Shown here: piece after piece, positions 1 to 8,249 of the stretch
Layout: every line of letters starts with the position of its first letter
Numbering within the stretch: position 1 is the stretch's first letter
Assembly (NCBI RefSeq): GCF_024298825.1
Contig: NZ_CP101153.1
Span: 2,418,001-2,482,000, forward strand
Source: Haloglomus salinum
GTDB lineage: Archaea > Halobacteriota > Halobacteria > Halobacteriales > Haloarculaceae
DNA length: 64,000 nt
Reading direction: 5' to 3'
Notes under the pieces: model-generated
The model's database searches: none
The model's input: the letters and a program-made list of their open reading frames with translations, nothing else
What the model was told of the DNA's origin: nothing
Made by a program: the position numbers and the translations under genes

Positions 1-154
1 CAGCCGGCGCAGCCGCGACGCTCGAGAACTGCAGGCGGGCGTCCGGCACCGCGGCGGCCGTACCGAGGGTCGACGCTGCCGGTGCGAGCACCAGGCAGGC
101 GACGACCAGGACGAGTCCTGCACGGGCGGGCGAAATCGCGGGCTGGCGGCGCAT
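1..154 (-). CDS. Secreted protein, N-terminal fragment (cut by window edge)
   Basis: Reading leftwards from an ATG at 154 gives 51 residues beginning MRRQPAISPARAGLVLVVAC. Two arginines, a hydrophobic stretch of about 20 residues and a small-residue region (APAAS, TAAAVPDA) make a convincing signal peptide, so the product is probably exported. The mature part lies outside the window and no family can be named. A T-rich box lies roughly 35 bases upstream of the ATG on the minus strand. The next gene to the right (288-1292) is also on the minus strand, 133 bp away. Confidence 0.6.
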   Translation of the reverse strand, partial: MRRQPAISPARAGLVLVVACLVLAPAASTLGTAAAVPDARLQFSSVAAAPA

Positions 155-287
155 CTGGTTGCCAGAAGTAGGGGGCGGACGCGCAAAAGGGTTCGCGTGG
201 CGGTCCCGACGACCCGACGCCGGCGTCGGATTTCCGGTGACTCCACCGAACGAGTGGGCCGCTCACGATGCGCCGGCGGGATATCCT

Positions 288-1292
288 TCACTCCGCTTGC
301 GAGCGCAGGCGCGCGAGCGCAGGGTGGTCGAATTCGAATCCGACAGCCGGGCGCGGCTCCGCCGCGGATGCCCCGGACGCCCCGAACCGGGCGTCGAACC
401 GCCCTCCCAGAACCGCCGGCGGGTGGCCGTCGGCCGTCCCCGGGACCCGGACGGTGATGCCGGTGTCGTACGGGCGGTCGGGGAGCGCGGCCAGCGAGAC
501 CTCGACCCGCTCGACCACCTCACCGGCGGCATCGAGGACGGTCCGGAGGTCGTCGACGGCCGACCGGACGGCCTCGGAGCCGGTCAGGTCGGCCAGCGCG
601 TCCAGGTCGGTGATTCCGACCCCGACCAGTTCGGCCAGCGTGTCCGCCTGGCCGTAGTTCATGCCGGCGTCGACGAGCGCGTCGTGGTACGCCTCCGTGG
701 TCGTGTCGTGGGTCGCCGTCGCCGCCAGGGCGGCCTCGATGTCGATATCGCCGCTGAACGAGTCGAAGACCGCTGCAAGGAGTCCCCGGTGGGAGACGCG
801 GAGCCTCGCGGCCGGGCCATCGAGGCCACACGCATCGAGCGCCGACGCCGCGAGCGACAGCAGCTCGGCGTCGGCATCGGGGCCGCCCCCGGTGTGGATA
901 GCCGCCGTGCGGTGGAACTCGCGGCGGTCGTCGGCACGGACGCCGGCTGCCCGCCAGCAGGGTCCCGTCGCCCGCCACCGCCCCGACTGCTTCGGGTCGG
1001 CGTCGTCACCCGCCGTGACCGCTCGGGCGAGTGCCATCGTCAGCTCCGGGGCCAGAACCGTCTCCTCCTCGGTGTCGTCAGTGTCCTCGTCACCGTCGTG
1101 GGCCAAGCGCTCGCCCGACTCGTCCGCCGGGTCGGCGACTGAGAGGAGCCCCCCGTGGCCGTGGTCGGCGTACCGGCTCGCGGGGGCCAGCGTCGGGTAG
1201 TCGACCGGCTGGTACTCCTGCCGACGCAGGGTCGTCTCTAGGCACTGCCGGACGGGGCGCGTGGTCGGCTCGGTCGTGTCTAGGTTGGTCAT
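288..1292 (-). CDS. HisZ-like / histidyl-tRNA synthetase core-like protein
   Basis: A 334-residue protein. Residues 20-40 (LRRQEYQPVDYPTLAPAS), 79-92 (VLAPELTMALARAV), 105-115 (RWRATGPCWRA) and 122-130 (DRREFHRTA) follow, in order, the class II HisRS/HisZ pattern 'GYxxIxTP', 'LRPDLTxxxAR', 'yxGxvfR' and 'gRxREFxQ'. HisZ is the regulatory partner of short-form HisG in histidine biosynthesis. No hisG is visible nearby, and as general knowledge haloarchaea usually carry long-form HisG, so the actual role is uncertain. It could be a HisRS paralogue with another function. The catalytic HisRS residues are poorly kept. The start chosen is the ATG at 1292; an open frame continues upstream but overlaps the divergent halocyanin gene. 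Confidence 0.6.
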   Translation of the reverse strand: MTNLDTTEPTTRPVRQCLETTLRRQEYQPVDYPTLAPASRYADHGHGGLLSVADPADESGERLAHDGDEDTDDTEEETVLAPELTMALARAVTAGDDADPKQSGRWRATGPCWRAAGVRADDRREFHRTAAIHTGGGPDADAELLSLAASALDACGLDGPAARLRVSHRGLLAAVFDSFSGDIDIEAALAATATHDTTTEAYHDALVDAGMNYGQADTLAELVGVGITDLDALADLTGSEAVRSAVDDLRTVLDAAGEVVERVEVSLAALPDRPYDTGITVRVPGTADGHPPAVLGGRFDARFGASGASAAEPRPAVGFEFDHPALARLRSQAE

Positions 1293-1467
1293 AGGTGTGT
1301 GGCGACCGGTCGCCCGCCGGGCGGCCCCGGTGGCGGCCGTCGTCCTGAAACGCTCCGCGAGACATAAAAAGGAATACCCGAACCCGTTCGCCCCGGCTTC
1401 CCGCCCACTGGGCGCCGGCTTCCCGGTATATCCGGAGGCGGGGTCGATGGACGGATGTGAGCCAAGC

Positions 1468-1971
1468 ATGACGACACGGCGAACCCTCATCCGGAGTCTG
1501 GGCGCAGCGACGGCCGTCGGCCTCGCCGGCTGTACGTCCGGCGACGGTGGCGACGGCGATACCGGCGGTGACGGCGGCGGCGGTGGCGATGGCGGGAGCG
1601 ACGGTGGCGACGGCGGCAGCGGCGGCGACGGCTGGACGCAGACCGACACCGTCGACATGACCGACGAGCTGGCCTTCGACCCCCCGAAGGTCGAGGTGGA
1701 GGCGGGCACGACGCTCACCTTCGAGAACGTCGGCAGCATCGGCCACACGGTGACCGCATACGAGGACAAGATCCCCGACGGCGCCACGTACTTCGCGTCT
1801 GGCGGGTACGACTCCGAGTCGGCGGCAGTCGAGGCGTACAACAACGAACAGGGCGGCAACATCCCGAAAGGCGAGACCTACGAGGTCACGCTCGAGACGA
1901 CCGGGACGTACGAGTACTACTGCGTCCCGCACGAGATGAACGGGATGGTCGGCGAGATAAAGGTGATCTGA
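1468..1971 (+). CDS. Halocyanin-type blue copper protein (Tat lipoprotein)
   Basis: A 167-residue protein that begins with a Tat/lipobox signal (TTRRTLIRSLGAATAVGLAGC). A Gly/Asp-rich linker of about 30 residues follows, then a plastocyanin-like domain. Copper ligands are visible: His in 'SIGHTVTAY', then Cys and His in 'YYCVPHEMNGM' with the following Met. Halocyanins are lipid-anchored electron carriers on the outer face of the membrane. The stop is one base before the nosZ start, so this is almost certainly co-transcribed and the likely electron donor to N2O reductase. An in-frame ATG at 1447 would add seven residues; the start at 1468 places the RR motif at the N-terminus. TATA-like sequences lie at about 1362 and 1425. 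Confidence 0.9.
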   Translation: MTTRRTLIRSLGAATAVGLAGCTSGDGGDGDTGGDGGGGGDGGSDGGDGGSGGDGWTQTDTVDMTDELAFDPPKVEVEAGTTLTFENVGSIGHTVTAYEDKIPDGATYFASGGYDSESAAVEAYNNEQGGNIPKGETYEVTLETTGTYEYYCVPHEMNGMVGEIKVI

Positions 1972-1972
1972 T

Positions 1973-3940
1973 ATGTCCACCGATGAGCGCCGTGACCCGA
2001 ACGACGTGATCGAGGAGTACGAACAGCGGCTCGACGACGTGCTCGCGGAGGTCGAGCCAGCCCCGGACGACCGAGCAGCCGACGAGCCGGTGGTGTCGCT
2101 GGACCTGCCGGACCTGTCGCTGAACCGGCGGGACTTCATGAAGGCCGGCGCGGCCGCCGGCGCGATGGGGGCGCTGGCCGGCTGTTCGAACATCACTGGC
2201 GGCGGTGGCGGCGACGGCGGTGCGAGCGGCTCCGGCCCCGACCACAAGGTCGCGCCGGGCGAGCACGACGAGTACTACGGCTTCTGGTCGGGTGGTCACT
2301 CCGGCGAGCTCCGCGTCGTCGGCATCCCGTCGATGCGCGAGCTGACGCGTATCCCCGTGTTCAACACGGACTGTGCCACCGGCTACGGCTACACCGACGG
2401 CTCGAAGGAGCTGCTGGAGGAGGGCGGCGACTACACCTGGGGTGACAACCACCACCCGAACCTCTCGGAGACGGACGGCGATTACGACGGTGAGTACCTC
2501 TACGTCAACGACAAGGCGAACGGTCGCATCGCCCGGGTGAACCTGACGTACTTCGAGACGGACGCCATCACGGATGTCCCGAACATGCAGGCCATCCACG
2601 GCTGCTGTGTCCTCTCCCCGGACACGAAGTACGTCCTTGGGAACGGGGAGTTCCGGGCGCCCCTGCCCAACGACGGCCGCGACGTGGACAATCCGGACGC
2701 GTACACGTCGCTGTTCGTCGCGGTCGACCCGGAGTCGATGGAGACCCTGTGGCAGGTGAAGGTCGACGGGAACCTCGACATCGTCGACAGCGGCAAGGAG
2801 GGCCGCTGGGCCATCGCCTCCGCGTACAACAGCGAGGAGGCGACCAGTATCACCGGGATGACCAAGAACGACCGCGACGACGTGAAGGCGTTCGACATCC
2901 CGGCCATCGAACAGGCCGTCGAGAACGGCGACTACGAGGAGGTCAACGGCGTGCCGGTCGTCGACGGGACGAAGCAGAGCGCCCTCAACCAGGGGGACCG
3001 CCCCATCGTGAAGTACATCCCGACGCCGAAGAGCCCCCACTGCGTCGAGGTGGGGCCGAACGGGGACTACGCGTTCATCGCCGGAAAGCTCTCCCCGACG
3101 GTGACGATGCTGGATATCAACGCACTGAGCGAGGTTTCGGACCCGTCCGAGGCGGTCGCCGGGCGCCCCCGGGTCGGCCTCGGGCCGCTCCACACCACCT
3201 TCGACGGTAACGGCCATGCCTACACCTCGCTGTTCATCGACAGCCAGGTCGCCAAGTGGGACATCCAGGCCGCCGCCGAGGCCGAGACCGGCTCCGAGGA
3301 CCCGATCATCGAGAAGCAGGACGTCCACTACAACCCCGGCCACATCCAGGCGCTGGAGGCGATGTCGACCGACCCCGACGGGGAGTGGCTGGTCTGCCTC
3401 AACAAGCTGTCCAAGGACCGGTTCCTCCCGGTCGGGCCGACGATGCCGGATAACGACCAGCTCATCCACATCGGCCAGGGTGAGACGTCGATGGAGCTGG
3501 TGGCCGACCACCCGGCGTACCCGGAGCCCCACGACTGCGTCTTCGCCCACCGGGACAAGATCGACGCCAAGAAGGTCTACGACCCGGCCGACTACGAGGA
3601 GACGTACATCGAGGAGGCCGACTCCGGCGTCGAGCGCACCGGTGAGAACAGCGTCCACGTCAAGATGATCACCAAGCGCTCGGAGTTCGGCCTCCCGGAC
3701 TTCACGGTTCAGGAGGGCGACGAGGTGACGCTGACGACGACCAACATCGAGAGCGTGCAGGACATCGTCCACGGGGTCGCCATCCCCCAGTACGACATCA
3801 ACTACGCCGTGCCGCCCCAGGACACGGAAGCGGTGACGTTCACCGCCGATGAGCCCGGGGTCTACTGGATCTACTGCACGTTCTTCTGCTCGGCACTGCA
3901 CCTGGAGATGCGCAGCCGGATGCTCGTCGAGCCCGCCTGA
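1973..3940 (+). CDS. nosZ: Nitrous-oxide reductase NosZ
   Basis: 655 residues. This is the terminal denitrification enzyme, reducing N2O to N2 outside the membrane. A 50-residue acidic N-terminal extension precedes a Tat signal (LNRRDFMKAGAAAGAMGALAGC). The CuZ propeller region shows 'NHHPNLSETDGDYDG' followed by 'VNDKANGRIARV', and later histidines in 'KSPHCVEVGPNGDY', 'NPGHIQALEA' and 'YPEPHDCVF'. The C-terminal cupredoxin domain carries the binuclear CuA site in 'YCTFFCSALHLEM'. The Tat rather than Sec signal is the form usual in haloarchaea and their relatives. The gene starts one base after the halocyanin stop and is followed after 18 bp by a membrane protein and nosDFY. Confidence 0.97.
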   Translation: MSTDERRDPNDVIEEYEQRLDDVLAEVEPAPDDRAADEPVVSLDLPDLSLNRRDFMKAGAAAGAMGALAGCSNITGGGGGDGGASGSGPDHKVAPGEHDEYYGFWSGGHSGELRVVGIPSMRELTRIPVFNTDCATGYGYTDGSKELLEEGGDYTWGDNHHPNLSETDGDYDGEYLYVNDKANGRIARVNLTYFETDAITDVPNMQAIHGCCVLSPDTKYVLGNGEFRAPLPNDGRDVDNPDAYTSLFVAVDPESMETLWQVKVDGNLDIVDSGKEGRWAIASAYNSEEATSITGMTKNDRDDVKAFDIPAIEQAVENGDYEEVNGVPVVDGTKQSALNQGDRPIVKYIPTPKSPHCVEVGPNGDYAFIAGKLSPTVTMLDINALSEVSDPSEAVAGRPRVGLGPLHTTFDGNGHAYTSLFIDSQVAKWDIQAAAEAETGSEDPIIEKQDVHYNPGHIQALEAMSTDPDGEWLVCLNKLSKDRFLPVGPTMPDNDQLIHIGQGETSMELVADHPAYPEPHDCVFAHRDKIDAKKVYDPADYEETYIEEADSGVERTGENSVHVKMITKRSEFGLPDFTVQEGDEVTLTTTNIESVQDIVHGVAIPQYDINYAVPPQDTEAVTFTADEPGVYWIYCTFFCSALHLEMRSRMLVEPA

Positions 3941-3958
3941 GAACGGAGGTGACAGGAG

Positions 3959-4840
3959 ATGCAACGACCGACCCTCGACGAGTTCACCGAGGTCCGACGG
4001 GCGTTCCCCGTTGCAGCGGCGGTGCTGTTCGTCGCCGCGCTGGCGTTCCCGATGTGGCGCATCAGCGTCCACGCCGTCCAGTACCCGAGCACGGTGCTGC
4101 AGGTGGAGCTGTACGCCTACCCCCGTATCGCGGGCGACTTCACGGAGATGGCGCGGCTGAACCACTACATCGGGTTCTACTTCCCGGACCCGGTGTTCGT
4201 CGAGCCGAACTATCCCGTCCAGGACGGCGCCATCGAGGTGCCCGAGTGGTCGCTGGGACCGGTCGCGTTCGTGCTCGTCTCGCTGCTGTCGGCCTTCGTC
4301 GCGCTCGCGCCGACAGTAGAGAAGCTCAAGCGCGGCCTGACCTACCAGCTGGTCGGCACCGTCGCCGTCTTCGCCGTGCTGCTGGCGGACATCCAGTATC
4401 GGCTCCACCAGGCCGGCCACACGCTGGACCCCGACGCCCCGGTGATGGGTGTCGCGGGGTTCACGCCGCCGCTGTGGGGCCGTTACGAGGTCGCAAACAT
4501 CACGAGCTACTCCCGGTTCGGGGTCGGCGCCTACATGGCGATGACCGCGGTCGCGCTGCTCGCGGTGGCGTACTACTACCGCGACACGACCGTCGGCCTC
4601 CGGGACCTCCCTGGCCGCGTCCGGAGTCGAGTCGCGGTCATCCGCGAGCGGCTGCCCGGGGGCGGCTCCGGGGAGGTGCCCGGGGACCAGGCGACCGGGG
4701 ACCGCACGTCGGTGGACGACCGCGCACCGACGGAGAACCACGCATCGGCGGACCAGCCGACGGAGAGCGGCACGACGACGGGCGCGTCGACGGAGAACCA
4801 CGCGGTGAACGCCATCGAGGACACGACGACCGCGGACTGA
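3959..4840 (+). CDS. Uncharacterised membrane protein of the nos cluster
   Basis: 293 residues with a strong ribosome-binding site (GGAGGTGACAGG) just before the ATG. Predicted architecture: a transmembrane helix at about 15-33, an extracytoplasmic segment to about 95, helices at about 98-117 and 128-146, a second external loop, a helix at about 190-210, then a Thr/Glu-rich hydrophilic tail of about 70 residues. Conserved-looking motifs are 'FPMWRISVHAVQYPSTV' and 'RLNHYIGFY'. From memory, similar 'PQYP' and 'LNHYIG' motifs occur in membrane proteins encoded beside bacterial nos genes. The position between nosZ and nosD implies a role in N2O reductase maturation or electron supply, but no function is established. 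It is not NosR or NosL: neither flavin nor copper-chaperone motifs are visible. Confidence 0.75.
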   Translation: MQRPTLDEFTEVRRAFPVAAAVLFVAALAFPMWRISVHAVQYPSTVLQVELYAYPRIAGDFTEMARLNHYIGFYFPDPVFVEPNYPVQDGAIEVPEWSLGPVAFVLVSLLSAFVALAPTVEKLKRGLTYQLVGTVAVFAVLLADIQYRLHQAGHTLDPDAPVMGVAGFTPPLWGRYEVANITSYSRFGVGAYMAMTAVALLAVAYYYRDTTVGLRDLPGRVRSRVAVIRERLPGGGSGEVPGDQATGDRTSVDDRAPTENHASADQPTESGTTTGASTENHAVNAIEDTTTAD

Positions 4841-4846
4841 CAGACG

Positions 4847-6232
4847 ATGCTCGATACAATCGCGCTGGAACGGGCGTTCGCCGTCGCGGCAGCCCTGGCG
4901 CTGCTGTGCTCGCTCGGGGCGGCCGCCGCCGTCGCGCCCGGCGACGCATCGTCGGACTCGGCGCCCTCGGGATTCGAGCCGTCCGTGCCCGACACGGACG
5001 CGTACGAGGCGCCGACGGCCGACGGCGTCGCGACCGTCGATGGCGAATCGTACGACAGTCTCCAGCGCGCCGTCGCGGCGGCCGAGCCGGGCGCGACGGT
5101 GACTGTCGACGGCCGCCTCGACGGGACGGTCGTCGTCCGGACGCCGAACGTCACCATCGCGGGGAGCGGCGTCGACTCGGCGCTCCTCCACGGCGACGGC
5201 GAGGGCGACGTGCTCACGATTCGGGCGCCCGGCGTGACGGTGCGTGACCTCTGGGTCCGCAACAGCGGCCGCGACGCCTCGGGCAACGACGCCGCCGTCT
5301 TCATCAACGCCAGCGGCGTCACGGTACAGGACAGCCGCATCACCCGGACGACGTTCGGCGTCTGGCTGAACGGGGTCAGCGACGCCCGCGTGTCGAACAC
5401 GACCATCGTCGGGCGCGAGGAGATCACGACGCTGTCCCAGCGCGGGAACGGCATCCAGGTCTGGAACACCGAGGACAGCGTCATCCGGAACAACGACATC
5501 ACGACCGTCCGGGACGGGCTCTACTACAACTGGGCCTCGAACGTGACCGCGAGTGGCAACCGGCTGTGGAACCTGCGCTACGGAGTCCACTACATGTACT
5601 CCGACGACTGCCGGCTCGTGGACAACGTCGCGTTCGACAACGACGCGGGCTACGCGCTGATGGTGTCGAAGCGGCTGGTCGTCGCGGACAACGTCGCGGT
5701 CGACAACACCGGCCAGTCCGGCCACGGCATCCTCCTGAAGAGCATCGATGACACGACGGTCCGCGGGAACCACCTCGTCGGGAACGGCAACGGCGTGTTC
5801 ATGTACAACTCGGTGGGCAACACGCTGACCGATAACCTCGTCGCCGACAACGAGGTCGGTGTCCACCTCACCGCGGGCAGTACGGACACGACCGTCACCA
5901 ACAACAGCTTCCTCCGGAACGACCGCGCCGTGCTGGCCGTGCTGGAGGAGCAGGTGTACTGGAACACGAGCACCGGCAACTACTGGGCCGGCGCGAACCC
6001 GGTCGACCTCGACGACGACGGGGTCGGGGAGACCCGCCACCAGCCTGCCGGGGCAATCGAGCAGGTGACCGCCAGGCAGCCGGCGACCCGGGTGTTCGCC
6101 ACCAGCCCGGCGTTCGATGCCGTCCGCCTGGCCGAGGCGACCGTCCCCGCCATCGAGTCGCCGGGCATCGTCGATAGCCGACCGCGTACCGAACCAGCAC
6201 ACGACGACTGGAGGCAGTACTACGATGATTGA
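4847..6232 (+). CDS. nosD: NosD, parallel beta-helix copper-site maturation protein
   Basis: 461 residues with an N-terminal signal (residues about 8-28, ending near AAAAVAPG). Many short repeats of the pectate-lyase/CASH type follow, for example 'NVTIAGSGVDSALLHGDG', 'GVTVQDSRITRTTFGVWL', 'NNDITTVRDGLYYN' and 'GNGVFMYNSVGNTLTDN'. These form a right-handed beta-helix. NosD works outside the membrane with the NosF/NosY transporter to assemble the CuZ cluster of NosZ. It starts six bases after the preceding gene and overlaps nosF by eight bases. A C-terminal tail (about 430-461) is hydrophilic. Confidence 0.93.
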   Translation: MLDTIALERAFAVAAALALLCSLGAAAAVAPGDASSDSAPSGFEPSVPDTDAYEAPTADGVATVDGESYDSLQRAVAAAEPGATVTVDGRLDGTVVVRTPNVTIAGSGVDSALLHGDGEGDVLTIRAPGVTVRDLWVRNSGRDASGNDAAVFINASGVTVQDSRITRTTFGVWLNGVSDARVSNTTIVGREEITTLSQRGNGIQVWNTEDSVIRNNDITTVRDGLYYNWASNVTASGNRLWNLRYGVHYMYSDDCRLVDNVAFDNDAGYALMVSKRLVVADNVAVDNTGQSGHGILLKSIDDTTVRGNHLVGNGNGVFMYNSVGNTLTDNLVADNEVGVHLTAGSTDTTVTNNSFLRNDRAVLAVLEEQVYWNTSTGNYWAGANPVDLDDDGVGETRHQPAGAIEQVTARQPATRVFATSPAFDAVRLAEATVPAIESPGIVDSRPRTEPAHDDWRQYYDD

Positions 6233-7193
6233 GATTACCGATGTTTCGGCGGCGTACGGCGACGTGCAGGCGCTCGATGGGGTCTCGCTATCGGTCGGTC
6301 GCGGCGAGTCCGTCGGCGTCTTCGGCACCAACGGGGCCGGGAAGACGACCCTGTTCAAGCTCCTGGTCGGGCTGAACCGGCCGGACGAGGGGACCGTGCG
6401 CGTCGCGGGCGCCGACCCGGCCGACGGGAACCGGGTCCGGGAGCTGGTCCGCTACTTGCCCGAACACGCGGGCTTCCCGGCGAACCTGACCGGGCGCGAG
6501 GTGCTCCGGTTCCACGCCCGCGTCCGGGGCGTCCCCGCGGACGGCCGGGACCACCACGTCCGGCGGATCCTCGCGACGGTCGGGCTGGCCGATGCCGCCG
6601 ACCGCCGGGTGGGCGGCTACTCCAACGGGATGAACCGTCGGCTCGGCCTCGGGACGGCGCTCGTCGGCGACCCGGCCGTGCTCATCCTCGACGAGCCGAC
6701 CGCGGGGCTCGACCCGGACGGCATCGCCGCGTTCCACGATGTCGTCGGTGGCCTCGCCGACCGGACGGACGTGACCGTCCTGTTCTCCTCGCACGCGCTG
6801 TCGGAGATCGAGCGGCTCTGCGACCGGGCGGTCCTGATGAACGACGGGCGGGTCGCCGCCGACGGCCCCGTCGAGCGGCTCCGCCGGTCGGGGGACACGG
6901 TGACCGTCTCGCTGGCGCTTCCGGGCCCGGAGGCCGCCGCCGCCGCCGCTCGACTGCTCCGGGAGCGGGCGGCCGTGGCGGCCGTCTCGCAGCGCGGGAC
7001 GCGGGTGACCGCGGACTGCCCGCCGGGCGAGGCGTACGACGCGCTGGTCGCCGTCGGCGAGGCCCACCCCCTCGAACGGTTCGAGGTGACCGAACCGGGG
7101 CTGGAGGCCGCGTTCCACGAGGCCGTCGGCGGCACCGAGGACGACGGGACGCGCCCGGAGCGCCCCGCCGGAACAGGAGGTGAGACGGCATGA
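6225..7193 (+). CDS. nosF: NosF, ABC transporter ATPase
   Basis: 322 residues from an ATG that overlaps the nosD stop by eight bases; an open frame extends further upstream but only as a shadow of nosD. Walker A is 'GTNGAGKTT' (about 34-42), the signature region 'GGYSNGMNRRLGLG', Walker B 'AVLILDEPTAGLDPDG', and the switch histidine lies in 'FSSHALSEIE'. The C-terminal 90 residues form the extra domain seen in NosF/CcmA-like ATPases. It powers the NosY permease that supplies a sulfur species for CuZ assembly. The stop overlaps the nosY start (ATGA). Confidence 0.95.
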   Translation: MIEITDVSAAYGDVQALDGVSLSVGRGESVGVFGTNGAGKTTLFKLLVGLNRPDEGTVRVAGADPADGNRVRELVRYLPEHAGFPANLTGREVLRFHARVRGVPADGRDHHVRRILATVGLADAADRRVGGYSNGMNRRLGLGTALVGDPAVLILDEPTAGLDPDGIAAFHDVVGGLADRTDVTVLFSSHALSEIERLCDRAVLMNDGRVAADGPVERLRRSGDTVTVSLALPGPEAAAAAARLLRERAAVAAVSQRGTRVTADCPPGEAYDALVAVGEAHPLERFEVTEPGLEAAFHEAVGGTEDDGTRPERPAGTGGETA

Positions 7194-8161
7194 CCGACGA
7201 GCGGGATTCCCGGGGCGACGACCAGCCCGGGGGAGCCGACGGTGCCGGAGCCAGCACGGGCGACCCCTCGCCCGACGGCGGCGTGGCGGCTTCGGGCACG
7301 ACGGGAACCGGGGACGCGGCAGCGACTGCGGAACCGGTCCGGCGGTCGGCCCGGTTCCCGAGCGGTGACCCGCTCGCGGCGGTCGCCATCCGGGAGTACC
7401 GCATCCTCGTCCGGAGCCGGTGGGCGGTCGGTCTCGTCGCCCTGTTCGGGCTGTTCACGGTCGCGGTGGTCCGGTTCGGCGGCTCGGCGGTCGGTCCGGT
7501 CCGGGCCGACGCCGTCGTCGCGACGGTCGTCGAGCTGGGAGTCTACCTCGTCCCGCTGGCTGCGGTCGCGGTTGGCTACGACACGGTCGTCGGGGCCGAC
7601 GAGCGCGGGTCGCTGGAACTCGTGCTCGCGTTGCCACTCTCCCGCGCGGAACTCCTCGTCGGCCGGTTCGCGGGCCGTGCGGCGGTGCTCGGCGGCGCCA
7701 CGCTGGTCGGCTTCCTCTCCGGCGGGCTCCTGCTGGCCCTGACGCTCGGGACGAGCGGCCTCGGCGCGTACGCCGTCGTCGCGCTCGCCGCGGTCGCGCT
7801 GGGCTGGGCCGTGCTCGCCGTCGCGGTCCTGGTCTCGACGGTGGCCGCCGAGAAGACCCACGCGCTGGGGCTCTCGCTGGCGGGCTGGCTCTGGGTCGTG
7901 CTGTTACACGACCTTGTCGCGTTCGCCGCCATCGCCGGGCTCGACCTCGGGTCGCGGGCGGTCGCGGTCGCCGTGCTGCTCAACCCGGTGGACTGCTTCC
8001 GCGTGCTGGCGCTCTCGCAGGTTGACGTCGTCGCGGGCGGCTTCGGGAGCGTGCTGGCGGCCGCCGGGCTCTCGTTGCCGGTCGTCGCCGCCGCGCTCGC
8101 CGGCTGGGTCGTCGTGCCGACGGCCGTCGCTGCGCGGCTGCTCGGGCGCCGGCGAGTCTGA
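7190..8161 (+). CDS. nosY: NosY, ABC transporter permease
   Basis: 323 residues. The start is fixed by a four-base ATGA overlap with nosF. About 60 hydrophilic, low-complexity residues precede the first helix, which is longer than usual for NosY, so an internal start is possible. Six hydrophobic segments follow, at about 80-100, 110-130, 155-185, 190-215, 225-250 and 285-315, with the cytoplasmic motif 'GADERGSLELVLALPLSRAE' that is typical of this permease family. It is the partner of NosF. No nosL follows: the next gene is an epimerase after an 88-bp gap. Confidence 0.92.
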   Translation: MTDERDSRGDDQPGGADGAGASTGDPSPDGGVAASGTTGTGDAAATAEPVRRSARFPSGDPLAAVAIREYRILVRSRWAVGLVALFGLFTVAVVRFGGSAVGPVRADAVVATVVELGVYLVPLAAVAVGYDTVVGADERGSLELVLALPLSRAELLVGRFAGRAAVLGGATLVGFLSGGLLLALTLGTSGLGAYAVVALAAVALGWAVLAVAVLVSTVAAEKTHALGLSLAGWLWVVLLHDLVAFAAIAGLDLGSRAVAVAVLLNPVDCFRVLALSQVDVVAGGFGSVLAAAGLSLPVVAAALAGWVVVPTAVAARLLGRRRV

Positions 8162-8249
8162 GCGCCGGGTGACGGTTCGCCGGGTGACGATTCCAGGTCG
8201 CCGGCGCGGCCGGCGAAACCCACATGCCGCCGCCCCGTGTCCGGCCCGT

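Noticed and set aside
1886-6358. A very long open frame (about 1490 codons) on the minus strand opposite nosZ, nosD and nosF
   Set aside because: It is the antisense shadow of well-identified genes in G/C-rich sequence; its translation is Arg/Val/His-rich low-complexity protein without any family motif.
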